64,000 nt of DNA from Ramlibacter tataouinensis (GCF_027941915.1 NZ_CP116009.1:4092001-4156000), one strand, 5' to 3'; counted from the stretch's first letter, positions 54,881 to 63,608 are shown. Translations and numbers: made by a program. Notes: generated by a model from the letters alone, not told the origin.

Positions 54881-56938
54881 ATGGCTGAGAGGGACAGGGC
54901 CTATGAGCGCCGCCTGGCGCGCATCTTGGCCGGCTACGTGCTCGGGCTGTGTACCGTACTGCTGCTGCTGGCCTGGGCCGAGCAGCAGGGCCTGTCGCGG
55001 CAATGGCTCGGGCCCTTCCTGCTGTTCGCGACTGTGATGCTGTACGCCGGCATCGGCGTCTGGGGCCGCACCAGCGAGGCGCACGAGTACTACGTCGCCG
55101 GCCGCCGCATCCCGCCGATGTACAACGGCATGGCGGCGGCGGCCGATTGGATGAGCGCGGCCTCGTTCATCAGCCTGGCCGGTGGCTTGTACCTTCAGGG
55201 GTTCAGCGGCACGTCCGGCCAGCCTGGCGGCCTAGCCTATGTGCTCGGCTGGACGGGCGGCTTTTGCCTGGTGGCCTTGCTGGTGGCACCCTACCTGCGC
55301 GGGATGGGGCTGTACACACTGCCCGACTTCTTCCACCAGCGCTATGGCGGCGAGTGGCCGCGCCGGCTGGCGGCGCTGGGAGCCATCGCCTGCTCGTTCA
55401 CCTACGTGGTGGCTCAGATCTACGGAATCGGGCTGATCGCATCGCGGTTGACCGGCGTGCAGTTCGAGATCGGTATCCTGCTCGGGCTGGGCGGAGTGCT
55501 GCTGTGCTCCTTCCTGGGCGGCATGCGCGCCGTCACCTGGACCCAGGTGGCGCAGTACGTCGTGCTGCTGCTGGCATTCTTGATCCCGGTGTCCTGGCTG
55601 GCCTGGAAGCAGGTTGGGAACCCGGTCGCGCCGCTGGTCTACGGCGGCCAGTTGCAACGCATCGGCGACATCGAGCAGCAACTGGTGGCTTCGCCGGCGG
55701 AGAAGGAGGTACAGGCCGAGTACCGGCGCCGCGCGCAGCAGTACCGCGAATGGCTGGCCGATGTCGAGGTCTCGTTGCAGCGCGAGCGCGAGGCGGCGCA
55801 GCAGCGCATCCGGCGACTAAAGGTTCAGGACGCCGATTCCGACCGCATCGTCGCAGCCTACCGGGAACTGGCGGCGCTGCCCCGGGATCCTGCGGCGGCT
55901 CGCGAGCTGTGGACGCGGGCCCTGCAGGAGGCCCTGGACCGCTCACGGCCGCTGACGGGACTGCAACCGCACGCCCGCCCCTTTGCGGGTGATCCGGACG
56001 GGACGCCGCAGCAGCAGGCCGCATTCGAGGCGTCGCGCCTCAATTTCCTCGCGCTGGTGTTCTGTCTGATGGCCGGCACGGCGGGGCTGCCGCACCTGCT
56101 CACCCGCTTCTACACCACGCCGGGCGTGGCCCAGGCACGCACCTCGGTGGCCTGGGCGCTGTTCTTCATCGCCTTGCTGTACCTGAGCGTGCCGGCGCTG
56201 GCAGTGCTGGTGAAGTTCGAGGTGATGCAGCACCTTGTGGGCAGCCGCTTCGACGCGCTGCCAGGATGGATCGTGCAGTGGGCACGGGTCGATCCGTCGC
56301 TGATTTCGGTGGCCGACGTCAACGGCGACGGGCTCGTCCAGTTCGGCGAGATCCGGCTCGGCGCCGACATCATCATGCTGGCCACGCCCGAGATCGGCGG
56401 GCTGCCCTACATCGTCTCGGGCTTGGTCGCTGCCGGCGGACTGGCGGCGGCGCTCTCCACGGCCGACGGACTGCTGCTGACCATCAGCAACGCCATGGTG
56501 CGCGACCTCTACAGCCATGACATCGCGCCGCAGATGACGCCGGAGCAGCGCGTCATCCTGTCCAAGTTCACGCTGCTCGCTGTCGCCCTGCTGGCCTCGT
56601 TGGTGGCTTCCCTCAAGCCGTCCGACATCCTGCCGCTGGTTGCCGCGTCGTTCTCGCTGGCCGCGTCGGTCTTCGTGCCGGCATTGGTGCTGGGGATCTT
56701 CTGGCCCGCCACGACGGGCATAGCGGCGGTCGCCGGAATGAGCGCGGGCTTTGGCGTGACCGTGTACTACATGATCGCCAATGCCGCGTCGGTGCGCGAC
56801 GCGCTCGGCCTGGCGGGGCCGGGGCCGCAGTGGTTCGGAATCCTGCCTGTCTGCGCCGGAGTGTTCGGCGTCGGTCTCGGAACCGCCGTGATCGTCGTGG
56901 CCAGCCTGACGGCGCGGCGCCGCGCCCTGCCCGGCTGA
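54881..56938 (+). CDS. Sodium:solute symporter, VC_2705 subfamily, copy 1, with EF-hand-like loop
   Basis: The 685-residue SSSF transporter aligns along its length with the copy at 58881-60986. Shared stretches include YYVAGRR, MYNGMA, ADWMSAASFI, SFTYVVAQIYG, SFLGGMRAVTWTQVAQY and AAGGLAAALSTADGLLLTI. A hydrophilic, coiled-coil-like insert (about residues 245-375) lies between spans. Residues 479-490 read DVNGDGLVQFGE, a full 12-residue EF-hand loop pattern. Homologues are predicted to carry acetate or similar short acids. No DUF4212 small subunit is adjacent to this copy. ATG 54881 follows GGAGGG at workable spacing. Confidence 0.9.
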   Translation: MAERDRAYERRLARILAGYVLGLCTVLLLLAWAEQQGLSRQWLGPFLLFATVMLYAGIGVWGRTSEAHEYYVAGRRIPPMYNGMAAAADWMSAASFISLAGGLYLQGFSGTSGQPGGLAYVLGWTGGFCLVALLVAPYLRGMGLYTLPDFFHQRYGGEWPRRLAALGAIACSFTYVVAQIYGIGLIASRLTGVQFEIGILLGLGGVLLCSFLGGMRAVTWTQVAQYVVLLLAFLIPVSWLAWKQVGNPVAPLVYGGQLQRIGDIEQQLVASPAEKEVQAEYRRRAQQYREWLADVEVSLQREREAAQQRIRRLKVQDADSDRIVAAYRELAALPRDPAAARELWTRALQEALDRSRPLTGLQPHARPFAGDPDGTPQQQAAFEASRLNFLALVFCLMAGTAGLPHLLTRFYTTPGVAQARTSVAWALFFIALLYLSVPALAVLVKFEVMQHLVGSRFDALPGWIVQWARVDPSLISVADVNGDGLVQFGEIRLGADIIMLATPEIGGLPYIVSGLVAAGGLAAALSTADGLLLTISNAMVRDLYSHDIAPQMTPEQRVILSKFTLLAVALLASLVASLKPSDILPLVAASFSLAASVFVPALVLGIFWPATTGIAAVAGMSAGFGVTVYYMIANAASVRDALGLAGPGPQWFGILPVCAGVFGVGLGTAVIVVASLTARRRALPG

Positions 56939-56951
56939 GGCCCGCTCAGGC

Positions 56952-57449
56952 TCAGGCCGGTCGGTGTGCCTGCATGTCGGCCATGAAGGCGGCTGCCGCC
57001 TGCGCGCCCCGTGCCGTGCGGATCGCCAGCTCGGCCCGCTTGAGCACCGCCAGCAGGTCCTGCGCCGTGCGCGCGCGTTCGATGCGAAGGCACAGTTCGT
57101 CGGCGGTAGGCCCCAGCAGATCGGTGAGGCCGCGCACTGCGGCCCGCTGGGCCTCCGGCAGCGTGAGGATGCGCTCTGCAGACGCGGCGGTCGAGGGCGC
57201 CTGACCATTGCCGCCTGTTGGCGCCTGCGCTGCCTGCAGCGGTTCGATCATCCCGAGCTGGAGCAACTGCTCGAACAGTTGCTGCATCTCCGCCGGCGCG
57301 GCCGATAGCCTGGCCAGTTCATCGGCGCTTCGCTTGCCGTCGACCATGATCAGCAGCGAGCGCAGCCGCATGCTCAACGCCGGGTCTCGCGTGGCGAGCG
57401 CATCGGAGCCCCGCGCGGATTTCCGGTACACCGCAATCTTCTGGACCAT
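56952..57449 (-). CDS. Hypothetical protein, winged-helix-like N-terminus
   Basis: The 165-residue soluble protein begins MVQKIAVYRKSARGSDALATRDPALS. It continues with LRSLLIMVDGKRSADELARL, a pattern resembling small helical or winged-helix proteins common in Burkholderiales. A Gln/Ala-rich linker and a helical C-terminal half follow. No signal peptide or span. It converges with symporter copy 1 (13 nt) and is divergent from the membrane protein/TPR/symporter operon, so it could be that operon's regulator; this is only contextual. Confidence 0.65.
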   Translation of the reverse strand: MVQKIAVYRKSARGSDALATRDPALSMRLRSLLIMVDGKRSADELARLSAAPAEMQQLFEQLLQLGMIEPLQAAQAPTGGNGQAPSTAASAERILTLPEAQRAAVRGLTDLLGPTADELCLRIERARTAQDLLAVLKRAELAIRTARGAQAAAAFMADMQAHRPA

Positions 57450-57541
57450 GGGCCTACTCCAGTGACATGTCGGTCGCTGCAGGATAGCCCTGCAGAGCCA
57501 GCCGTGGCCCGAGCTCCGCAGCAGTCCACGACGAGCGGATG

Positions 57542-57601
57542 GGGATTTTCGGGAAATCCCTAGTGCGCCGGCAGACTCCTGTAAGGACACCGTAAGCGCA
57601 C
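57542..57601. promoter_or_regulatory. Dyad and tandem 11-mer repeats in a divergent intergenic region
   Basis: GGGATTT-N5-AAATCCC (57542-57560) is a perfect 7-bp dyad. Then GTAAGGACACC and GTAAGCGCACC (57580-57601) are tandem 11-mers differing at two positions, the one-helical-turn spacing used by OmpR/PhoB-type regulators. Both lie between the hypothetical gene at 56952 (minus) and the operon starting at 57639 (plus). The regulator is unknown. Confidence 0.45.
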
Positions 57602-57638
57602 CTGAAAAGCATGGCGTTGCCCTTGAAGGAGGACGCGT

Positions 57639-57938
57639 TTGCTGCTGCTGGTCGAAACCCTCAAGCTGCTGGCCGAGATCGCCTTACTGTGTCTCGTCGG
57701 GCAAGGAGTGCTCGCAATCCTGGCTGGTGCGAAGCGCCAGCAGAACCTGTTCTATCAGCTGTTCCAGGTGTTGACCCGGCCGCTGCTGCGCGGCGCCCGC
57801 CTGGTATCGCCCCGAGTCGTGCTCGACCGCCATCTCCCGATCGTGGCCTTCCTGCTGCTGTCGTTCGTCTGGCTGGTCGCGACGATCACCAAGATCGACA
57901 TCTGCGTGCGCATCGGAGTCCACCTATGCAAGACCTGA
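57639..57938 (+). CDS. Small inner-membrane protein, TTG start
   Basis: The 99-residue protein has two hydrophobic spans (about residues 4-30 and 66-86) joined by a basic loop with GARLVSPRVVLDRHLP. The start is TTG, decided by a strong GAAGGAGG 6 nt upstream; there is no ATG before the first span. No family recognised. It overlaps the TPR gene by 13 bases and is probably cotranscribed with the symporter genes downstream. Confidence 0.72.
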   Translation: MLLLVETLKLLAEIALLCLVGQGVLAILAGAKRQQNLFYQLFQVLTRPLLRGARLVSPRVVLDRHLPIVAFLLLSFVWLVATITKIDICVRIGVHLCKT

Positions 57939-58513
57939 TGCGGCGGCTTCGCTGGCGCGGGTTCAAGTGGCGTGCCATCGCGCTGCTGGCGCTCGGTCGC
58001 CGCGACGCGGCGCTGCAGGTGTTCCAGGACATGCTGGCCGAGTTTCCGGGTGACGCCTACCCCCTGGCCAGCATCGCCCACCTGCAGGGGCAGGGCGGCG
58101 CAACTGACGCCGCGCTCGCCACCATGGCCCGCTTGCTGAAGCTGCATCCCGGCGACGGTGCCCACTGGTTCAATCAGGGCTTCCTGCTGGAGGCTGCCGG
58201 CCGTTACGGGGAGGCGGAGACGGCCTTCCGCCGCGCTGTCGAATTGCGCCCCGCGCTCGACCGCGCCTGGTACGGCCTGGGACTTTGCCTGATTCGACTG
58301 GGCCGCCTCGACGAAGCCGTCGATGCGCTCAAGCGCAACACCCAATTGCAACCCATGAGCCCCTACGGCTGGTATCAGCTCGCACGGGTCCATGCGGATC
58401 GGCACGAAGCGGAGGAGGCCCGGCGGATCATCCGTCACCTGCAACGCTTCGAGCCCAAAGTGGCCGCTCAGCTGGTACGCGAGACGGGCCTGCTCGTCTC
58501 GTCCGCCAGCTGA
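57926..58513 (+). CDS. TPR-repeat protein
   Basis: The 195-residue protein contains about four tetratricopeptide repeats; clear examples are HWFNQGFLLEAAGRYGEAETAFRRAVELRP and AWYGLGLCLIRLGRLDEAVDALKRNTQLQP. The N-terminus (MRRLRWRGFKWRAIALLALGRRDAAL) is basic and amphipathic. It probably acts as a scaffold for the neighbouring membrane proteins. It overlaps the preceding small membrane gene and precedes the DUF4212/symporter pair by 106 nt. Confidence 0.82.
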   Translation: MQDLMRRLRWRGFKWRAIALLALGRRDAALQVFQDMLAEFPGDAYPLASIAHLQGQGGATDAALATMARLLKLHPGDGAHWFNQGFLLEAAGRYGEAETAFRRAVELRPALDRAWYGLGLCLIRLGRLDEAVDALKRNTQLQPMSPYGWYQLARVHADRHEAEEARRIIRHLQRFEPKVAAQLVRETGLLVSSAS

Positions 58514-58619
58514 GAGGGTACTTGAACCGGCCCGGTTGCAAGGCCGTCGGCGCGAGCCGGCGACCGGGCCGCAGGCGTTGACAATGCCAGGACCGGAGGG
58601 TCCGCAAGGAGACAAAAGC

Positions 58620-58877
58620 ATGCAGCTCACAGAGCGACACAAGGAGTACTGGCGAAAGAACCTGAGAGTCACAGGTATCCTGCTGGTGATCTGGTTCGTG
58701 GTCACTTTCGTCGTCGGGTATTTCGCCCGCGACCTCAACTTCCAGTTCTTCGGCTGGCCGTTCAGCTTCTGGATGGGCGCCCAGGGCGCGCTCGTCGTGT
58801 ACGTGGCCATCATCGGCTTCTATGCGCACTACATGAACAAGCTGGACCAGGAATACGGCGTGGCGGAGGAGGAATAA
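58620..58877 (+). CDS. DUF4212 sodium/substrate symporter small subunit
   Basis: The 85-residue protein has two spans and matches DUF4212: KEYWRKNLRVTGILLVIWFVVTFV, FFGWPFSFWMGAQGALVVYVAIIGFYA, then NKLDQEYG. It is the small subunit paired with VC_2705-type symporters. AAGGAG precedes the ATG. The large subunit gene starts 3 nt after its stop. Confidence 0.92.
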   Translation: MQLTERHKEYWRKNLRVTGILLVIWFVVTFVVGYFARDLNFQFFGWPFSFWMGAQGALVVYVAIIGFYAHYMNKLDQEYGVAEEE

Positions 58878-58880
58878 GCC

Positions 58881-60986
58881 ATGGCAACGACCACCACAGC
58901 GGGCGCCAACGCCGCCTTCCGCAAGCAGCTCAACAAGGTCTATGGGTTCTACACGGGCGGCTTCATCGCCTTCGTGATCGTCCTGGCCATCCTCGAGCAG
59001 CTTGGTCTCAACCGCGACTGGATCGGCTTCATCTTCCTGCTGGCCACCATCGGGCTGTACGCCGGAATCGGCATCATGAGCCGCACCACCGACGCCGCCG
59101 AGTACTACGTGGCCGGCCGGCGCGTGCCGGCGGTCTACAACGGCATGGCCACGGGCGCCGACTGGATGTCGGCCGCCTCGTTCATCGGCATGGCCGGCAC
59201 GCTGTACCTGACCGGCTACAGCGGCCTGGCGTTCATCATGGGGTGGACCGGCGGCTACTGCCTGGTGGCGCTGTTCCTGGCGCCCTACCTGCGCAAGTTC
59301 GGGCAGTTCACGATCCCCGACTTCCTTGGCGAGCGCTATGGCGGCAACCTGCCGCGCTTCCTGGGCATCTGCGCCGCCATCCTGTGCTCGTTCACCTACG
59401 TGGTGGCGCAGATCTACGGCGTGGGCATCATCACTTCCCGCCTGACCGGCGTGGCTTTCGAGCTGGGTATCTTCCTCGGCCTGGGCGGCATCCTGGTGTG
59501 CTCGTTCCTCGGCGGCATGCGTGCGGTCACATGGACCCAGGTGGCCCAGTACATCATCCTCATCATCGCCTACATGATTCCGGTGGTCTGGCTGTCCGTG
59601 AAGCAGACCAGCGTGCCGGTGCCGCAACTGGTCTACGGCTATCAGATGGAGAAGGTCACGGCGCTGGAGGAAAAGCTGATCAAGGACCCGAAGGAGCTGG
59701 AAGTCCGCAAGGTCTTCGCCGATGAGGCGAAGGCGCTGGACGGGAAGATCAAGGATCCGAAGACGGCACTTGCCGCGGACCGTGCCGCGGCGGAGAAGAA
59801 GGTGGCCGACCTCAAGGCCTCCAATGCGCTGACCAGCCAGCTGACCGCCGCAGAGAAGGAGCTTGCCGCCGTGCCCAAGGACGAGGCTGCAGCCGTCAAA
59901 GCCTGGACCGCCGCCAAGACCGCTGCCGAGGCGCGCGACAAGCCGCTGGCCGGCATGCCACGGCATGGCCAGATCTTCTCCGGCGATCCGAACGGCGATG
60001 CCAAGGCCAAGGAGACCTACGACACGTCGCGGCGCAACTTCCTCGCACTGATCTTCTGCCTGATGGTGGGAACCGCCGCGCTGCCGCACATCCTGATGCG
60101 CTACTACACCACGCCCAGCGTGAAGGAGGCGCGGCAGTCGGTCACCTGGTCGCTGTTCTTCATCTTCCTGCTGTACTTCACGGCGCCCGCGCTGGCGGTG
60201 CTGGTGAAGTACGAAATGTTCAGCGCGGTGGTGGGTGCGTCATTCAACGACCTGCCATACTGGATTTCTTCCTGGCACAAGGTCGATCCGAGTCTGCTCT
60301 CGGTGATGGACGTCAACAAGGACGGCATCCTGCAGCTGGGCGAGCTGAAGATCGGTGGCGACATCGTGGTGCTGGCCACGCCGGCCATCGGCGGGCTGCC
60401 CTACGTGATCTCCGGCCTGGTTGCGGCCGGCGGCTTGGCGGCGGCGCTATCCACTGCCGACGGCCTGCTGCTGACGATCGCCAACGCGCTCAGCCATGAC
60501 CTGTATTACAAGATGATCGACCCTAACGCGCCGACGGCACGCCGGGTCATGATGTCCAAGATCCTGCTGCTGGTGGTGGCCCTCGCGGCAGCCGCGGTGG
60601 CGGCGCAGAAGCCGGCGGACATCCTGTTCCTGGTCTCGGCCGCGTTCTCGTTCGCGGCGGCGGCGTTCTTCCCGGCGCTGGTGCTCGGCATCTTCTGGAA
60701 GCGTGCCAACGGCATCGGCGCCACGCTGGGCATGGCCGCCGGCCTGGGCATCACGTTCTACTACATGGCCACGACGCAGCCCTGGCTGCGCGGCGTGTTC
60801 GGCGTCACCTCGCCGATCGAACTGTGGTGGGGCATCCAGCCGATCTCGGCGGGCATCTTCGGCGTGCCGCTGGGCTTTGCCGTGATCATCATTGTCAGCC
60901 TGCTGACGCCGGCCCCCGGTCAGAAGACCCAGGAGCTGGTCGAACACGTGCGCTACCCGAACCTGGCCTCGCCCCGCGCGGCCTGA
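58881..60986 (+). CDS. Sodium:solute symporter large subunit, VC_2705 subfamily, copy 2, with EF-hand-like loop
   Basis: The 701-residue SSSF transporter has about 13 spans. It shares the conserved blocks of copy 1: EYYVAGRRVPAVYNGMATGADWMSAASFIG, SFTYVVAQIYGVGI, SFLGGMRAVTWTQVAQY, AAGGLAAALSTADGLLLT. A Lys/Ala-rich coiled-coil-like insert covers about residues 255-375. Residues 477-488 read DVNKDGILQLGE, a canonical EF-hand loop pattern in an extramembrane segment. Related clusters are linked to acetate or short-acid uptake. It is followed by a strong terminator, then by a cNMP/CBS/DUF294 gene and an exonuclease gene, a known neighbourhood for this family. Confidence 0.93.
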   Translation: MATTTTAGANAAFRKQLNKVYGFYTGGFIAFVIVLAILEQLGLNRDWIGFIFLLATIGLYAGIGIMSRTTDAAEYYVAGRRVPAVYNGMATGADWMSAASFIGMAGTLYLTGYSGLAFIMGWTGGYCLVALFLAPYLRKFGQFTIPDFLGERYGGNLPRFLGICAAILCSFTYVVAQIYGVGIITSRLTGVAFELGIFLGLGGILVCSFLGGMRAVTWTQVAQYIILIIAYMIPVVWLSVKQTSVPVPQLVYGYQMEKVTALEEKLIKDPKELEVRKVFADEAKALDGKIKDPKTALAADRAAAEKKVADLKASNALTSQLTAAEKELAAVPKDEAAAVKAWTAAKTAAEARDKPLAGMPRHGQIFSGDPNGDAKAKETYDTSRRNFLALIFCLMVGTAALPHILMRYYTTPSVKEARQSVTWSLFFIFLLYFTAPALAVLVKYEMFSAVVGASFNDLPYWISSWHKVDPSLLSVMDVNKDGILQLGELKIGGDIVVLATPAIGGLPYVISGLVAAGGLAAALSTADGLLLTIANALSHDLYYKMIDPNAPTARRVMMSKILLLVVALAAAAVAAQKPADILFLVSAAFSFAAAAFFPALVLGIFWKRANGIGATLGMAAGLGITFYYMATTQPWLRGVFGVTSPIELWWGIQPISAGIFGVPLGFAVIIIVSLLTPAPGQKTQELVEHVRYPNLASPRAA

Positions 60987-61004
60987 CGCGGCGCATGCCA
61001 GCCG

Positions 61005-61035
61005 AGCCCCGCGGCCAGACCGCGGGGCTTTTTTC
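61005..61035 (+). terminator. Rho-independent terminator after symporter copy 2
   Basis: A 10-bp perfect stem AGCCCCGCGG/CCGCGGGGCT with a 5-nt loop runs into six T residues. It ends the symporter operon before the DUF294 gene. Confidence 0.93.
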
Positions 61036-61069
61036 TTGTGCCCGCGAAGGCGCCGCCCATAATCCTCGC

Positions 61070-62968
61070 ATGACCGACCTTCATCCGACTGCGACGCTGA
61101 CGCCGTCCGCCGGCTTGCTGTCGGTGCTGCGCAAGGAGCTGGCCGGCCATCCACCGTTCGCGCAGATGGCGCCGGCCGACATCGACTTCTTCGTCGCCCG
61201 CAGCGAGCAGCGCTATTACGCGCCGGGGGAGGCGGTGCAGGCGCCCGCGCTCGGCCCCGTGCAGTCGGTCTTCTTCATCCGCCAGGGTTCGGTGACCGGT
61301 CGCAAGGGCGTGGCCGAGCTCTCCGGCGGGGCCATCCACTACGAACCAGGTGACCTGTTCCCGCTGGCCGCGGCCGTGGCGCAGCGACCGGTGACGGCGA
61401 CCTACGAATCGGCCGCCGACACCTTCGTGCTGGCGCTGCCGGTCGCCTCGATGCAGGAACTGGCCGAGCGCAGCGCACCCTTCGCCGATTTCCTCAACAG
61501 CCGCATCGGCCGCTACCTCGAGGTGTCGCGGCGGGCGATGCGCGACCTGCACGCGTCGGAGGTGCTGTCCGGGCAATCGCTGGAGACGGTGCTGGGCGAA
61601 CTGGCCCGCCAGCCACTGGTGAGCTGCGCGTCCGGTGCCACGCTGCGCGAGGCGCTTTCCGAAATGGACCGGCGCCGCATCGGCTCGATCGTCGTGACCG
61701 GGCCCGATGGCGCCGCGGAAGGCATCCTGACGCGGCACGACGTGCTGGCCAAGGTGGCACTGGCCGAGGTGCCCCTGGACCAGCCGGTGTCGGCGGTGAT
61801 GACCTCGCCCGTGCACACGCTGACGGTGGAGCACAACGCCGAGGACGCGGCACTGCTGATGTCTCGGCATGGCATTCGGCACGTGCCGGTGACACGCGCC
61901 GGGCAGGTGGTCGGCGTCGTGTCCGAGCGCGACCTCTTCGCGCTGCAGCGCCTGTCGCTCAAGCATGTCGGCACCTCGATCCGGCTGGCCGCCGATGTAC
62001 CCGCGCTGCAGGACGCCGCCGCCGATGTGCGCCGCCTGGCCCGCAGCCTGCTGGGGCAGGGCGTGCAGGCGCGCCAGCTCACCGGGCTGATCAGCCACTT
62101 GAACGACCTGCTGACCCGCCGCATCCTGGAGATCAAGGCGGCGGCGCACGGCGTTTCGCTCGACCAGGCGTGCTGGCTGGCGCTGGGCTCGGAAGGCCGC
62201 AGCGAGCAGACCGTCGCGACCGACCAGGACAACGCGCTGATCCTGCCGGATGGCGCCGGCCCCGATCTGCGCCGACAGCTGGTTCGCTTCGCACTGGACG
62301 TGAACGCGACGCTGGACACCTGCGGCTATCCGCTGTGCCGCGGCGGGATCATGGCGGGCAGTCCGGCCTGCAGCCTGACGCTGGCTGAATGGCGCGAGCG
62401 GTTCTCGCACTGGATCGAGCACGGGTCGCCGCAGGACCTGCTGGACGCCAGCATCTTCTTCGACCTGCGCGGCCTGGCCGGCAACCTGTCGCTGGCGCAG
62501 CGGCTGCGCACCGAGGTGCTGGGCCGGGCCCAGGCCAATCCGCGCTTCCTCAAGCAACTGGCGCTCAACGCTCTCTCTCGCGAGCCGCCGCTCAACTGGC
62601 TGGGCGGCATCGAGACGAACGAAGTCGGCAGCATCGACCTGAAGCTGCAGGGCGCCGCGCTGTTCGTCGACGCCGCCCGCCTGTACAGCCTTGCGCACGG
62701 GCTCGACCTCACCGGCACCCGCGAGCGCCTGCAGGCGGTGGGCGAGCGCATCGGCCTGCCCGCGGCGGAAACCGGTGCCTGGATCGCAGGTTTCGAGTTC
62801 CTGCAGACGCTGCGCCTGCGCGTGCAACTGGGCGAGGCCGGGCCGGCAGCCGAGCCCAACCGGGTGCGGGTGCAGGACCTCCATGACATCGATCGCCGCA
62901 TCCTCAAGGAAAGCCTGCGCATGGCGCGCCGGCTGCAACAGCGCATGCGGCTGGACTACGAGCGCTGA
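61070..62968 (+). CDS. cNMP-binding/CBS/DUF294 nucleotidyltransferase-like signalling protein
   Basis: The 632-residue protein combines several domains: a cyclic-nucleotide-binding-like domain (about residues 25-145, with FFIRQGSVTG and HYEPGDLFPLAA) and two CBS repeats (about 185-300, including RRRIGSIVVTGPDG and RHGIRHVPVTRAGQVVGVVSERDL). A DUF294 putative nucleotidyltransferase domain (CWLALGSEGRSEQTVATDQDNALIL, a GS-x-G-x(4)-Q-x(4)-D-x-D signature) and a C-terminal DUF294_C domain follow. It is expected to sense a nucleotide and modify a protein, as in the GlnD-like superfamily. CATAAT ends 6 nt before the ATG with no Shine-Dalgarno sequence, so the gene probably has its own leaderless message. 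Confidence 0.92.
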   Translation: MTDLHPTATLTPSAGLLSVLRKELAGHPPFAQMAPADIDFFVARSEQRYYAPGEAVQAPALGPVQSVFFIRQGSVTGRKGVAELSGGAIHYEPGDLFPLAAAVAQRPVTATYESAADTFVLALPVASMQELAERSAPFADFLNSRIGRYLEVSRRAMRDLHASEVLSGQSLETVLGELARQPLVSCASGATLREALSEMDRRRIGSIVVTGPDGAAEGILTRHDVLAKVALAEVPLDQPVSAVMTSPVHTLTVEHNAEDAALLMSRHGIRHVPVTRAGQVVGVVSERDLFALQRLSLKHVGTSIRLAADVPALQDAAADVRRLARSLLGQGVQARQLTGLISHLNDLLTRRILEIKAAAHGVSLDQACWLALGSEGRSEQTVATDQDNALILPDGAGPDLRRQLVRFALDVNATLDTCGYPLCRGGIMAGSPACSLTLAEWRERFSHWIEHGSPQDLLDASIFFDLRGLAGNLSLAQRLRTEVLGRAQANPRFLKQLALNALSREPPLNWLGGIETNEVGSIDLKLQGAALFVDAARLYSLAHGLDLTGTRERLQAVGERIGLPAAETGAWIAGFEFLQTLRLRVQLGEAGPAAEPNRVRVQDLHDIDRRILKESLRMARRLQQRMRLDYER

Positions 62969-62969
62969 G

Positions 62970-63608
62970 GTGGGCTGGATTTCCGCATGGCGCGGCGCGC
63001 CGGCCGTGGACGAGCGCCGCTGGGTGGTGCTGGACGTGGAAGCCAGCGGGCTCGATGCGGCCCACGACCGCCTGCTGGCGATCGCCTCGGTGGCGGTGCG
63101 CGTCGACTGGGGTGCACGCGCGCTGGTCGTCGACCTGGGCGACAGCTTCGAGGCCGTGCTGCGCCAGGAACAGCCCTCCAGCCGCGACAACATCTTGCTG
63201 CACGGGATCGGCGTGGCACGGCAATCGGGCGGGCTGCCCATGGCGCAGGGGTTGCAGGCATTTGCCTCCCACGCAGGCCACTCGCCGCTGCTGGCCTTCC
63301 ATGTCGCGTTCGACCGCACGCTGGTGCAGCGCCATGCCCAGGCGTCGCTGGGGCGGGCCCTTTCGCAGCCCTGGGTGGACATCGAGCACCTGTGCGGCGT
63401 CACTCACCCCGAGGTGCCGGCCCGCTCCCTGGATGAATGGATGGCGCACTTCGGTATCCGCTGCGCCGCACGCCACCAGGCCGCCGCGGACGCGCTGGCC
63501 GAATGCGAGTTGCTGCTGCGCGTCTGGCCCCGGGTGGCGGCCGAGTGCCGCTGCTGGCGCGACGTGCAGCGCCTGGCGCAGCGCCGCCGCTGGATCGCCC
63601 GCGGCTGA
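62970..63608 (+). CDS. DnaQ-like 3'-5' exonuclease
   Basis: The 212-residue DEDDh exonuclease has ExoI VVLDVEASGLD, ExoII AFHVAFDRTLV and ExoIII RHQAAADALAECELL (His-x4-Asp). It resembles the epsilon subunit or PolC-type exonuclease domain without a polymerase. Such genes are frequent next to DUF294 proteins in symporter clusters; the substrate is unknown. The GTG start lies 1 nt after the DUF294 stop and is supported by the closeness of the genes rather than by a ribosome site (GAGG is only 3 nt away). Confidence 0.87.
   Translation: MGWISAWRGAPAVDERRWVVLDVEASGLDAAHDRLLAIASVAVRVDWGARALVVDLGDSFEAVLRQEQPSSRDNILLHGIGVARQSGGLPMAQGLQAFASHAGHSPLLAFHVAFDRTLVQRHAQASLGRALSQPWVDIEHLCGVTHPEVPARSLDEWMAHFGIRCAARHQAAADALAECELLLRVWPRVAAECRCWRDVQRLAQRRRWIARG

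Noticed and set aside
58578..58583. TTGACA before the DUF4212 gene as a -35
   Set aside because: No -10-like hexamer follows at 16-18 bp (the sequence there is GC-rich and overlaps the ribosome site).
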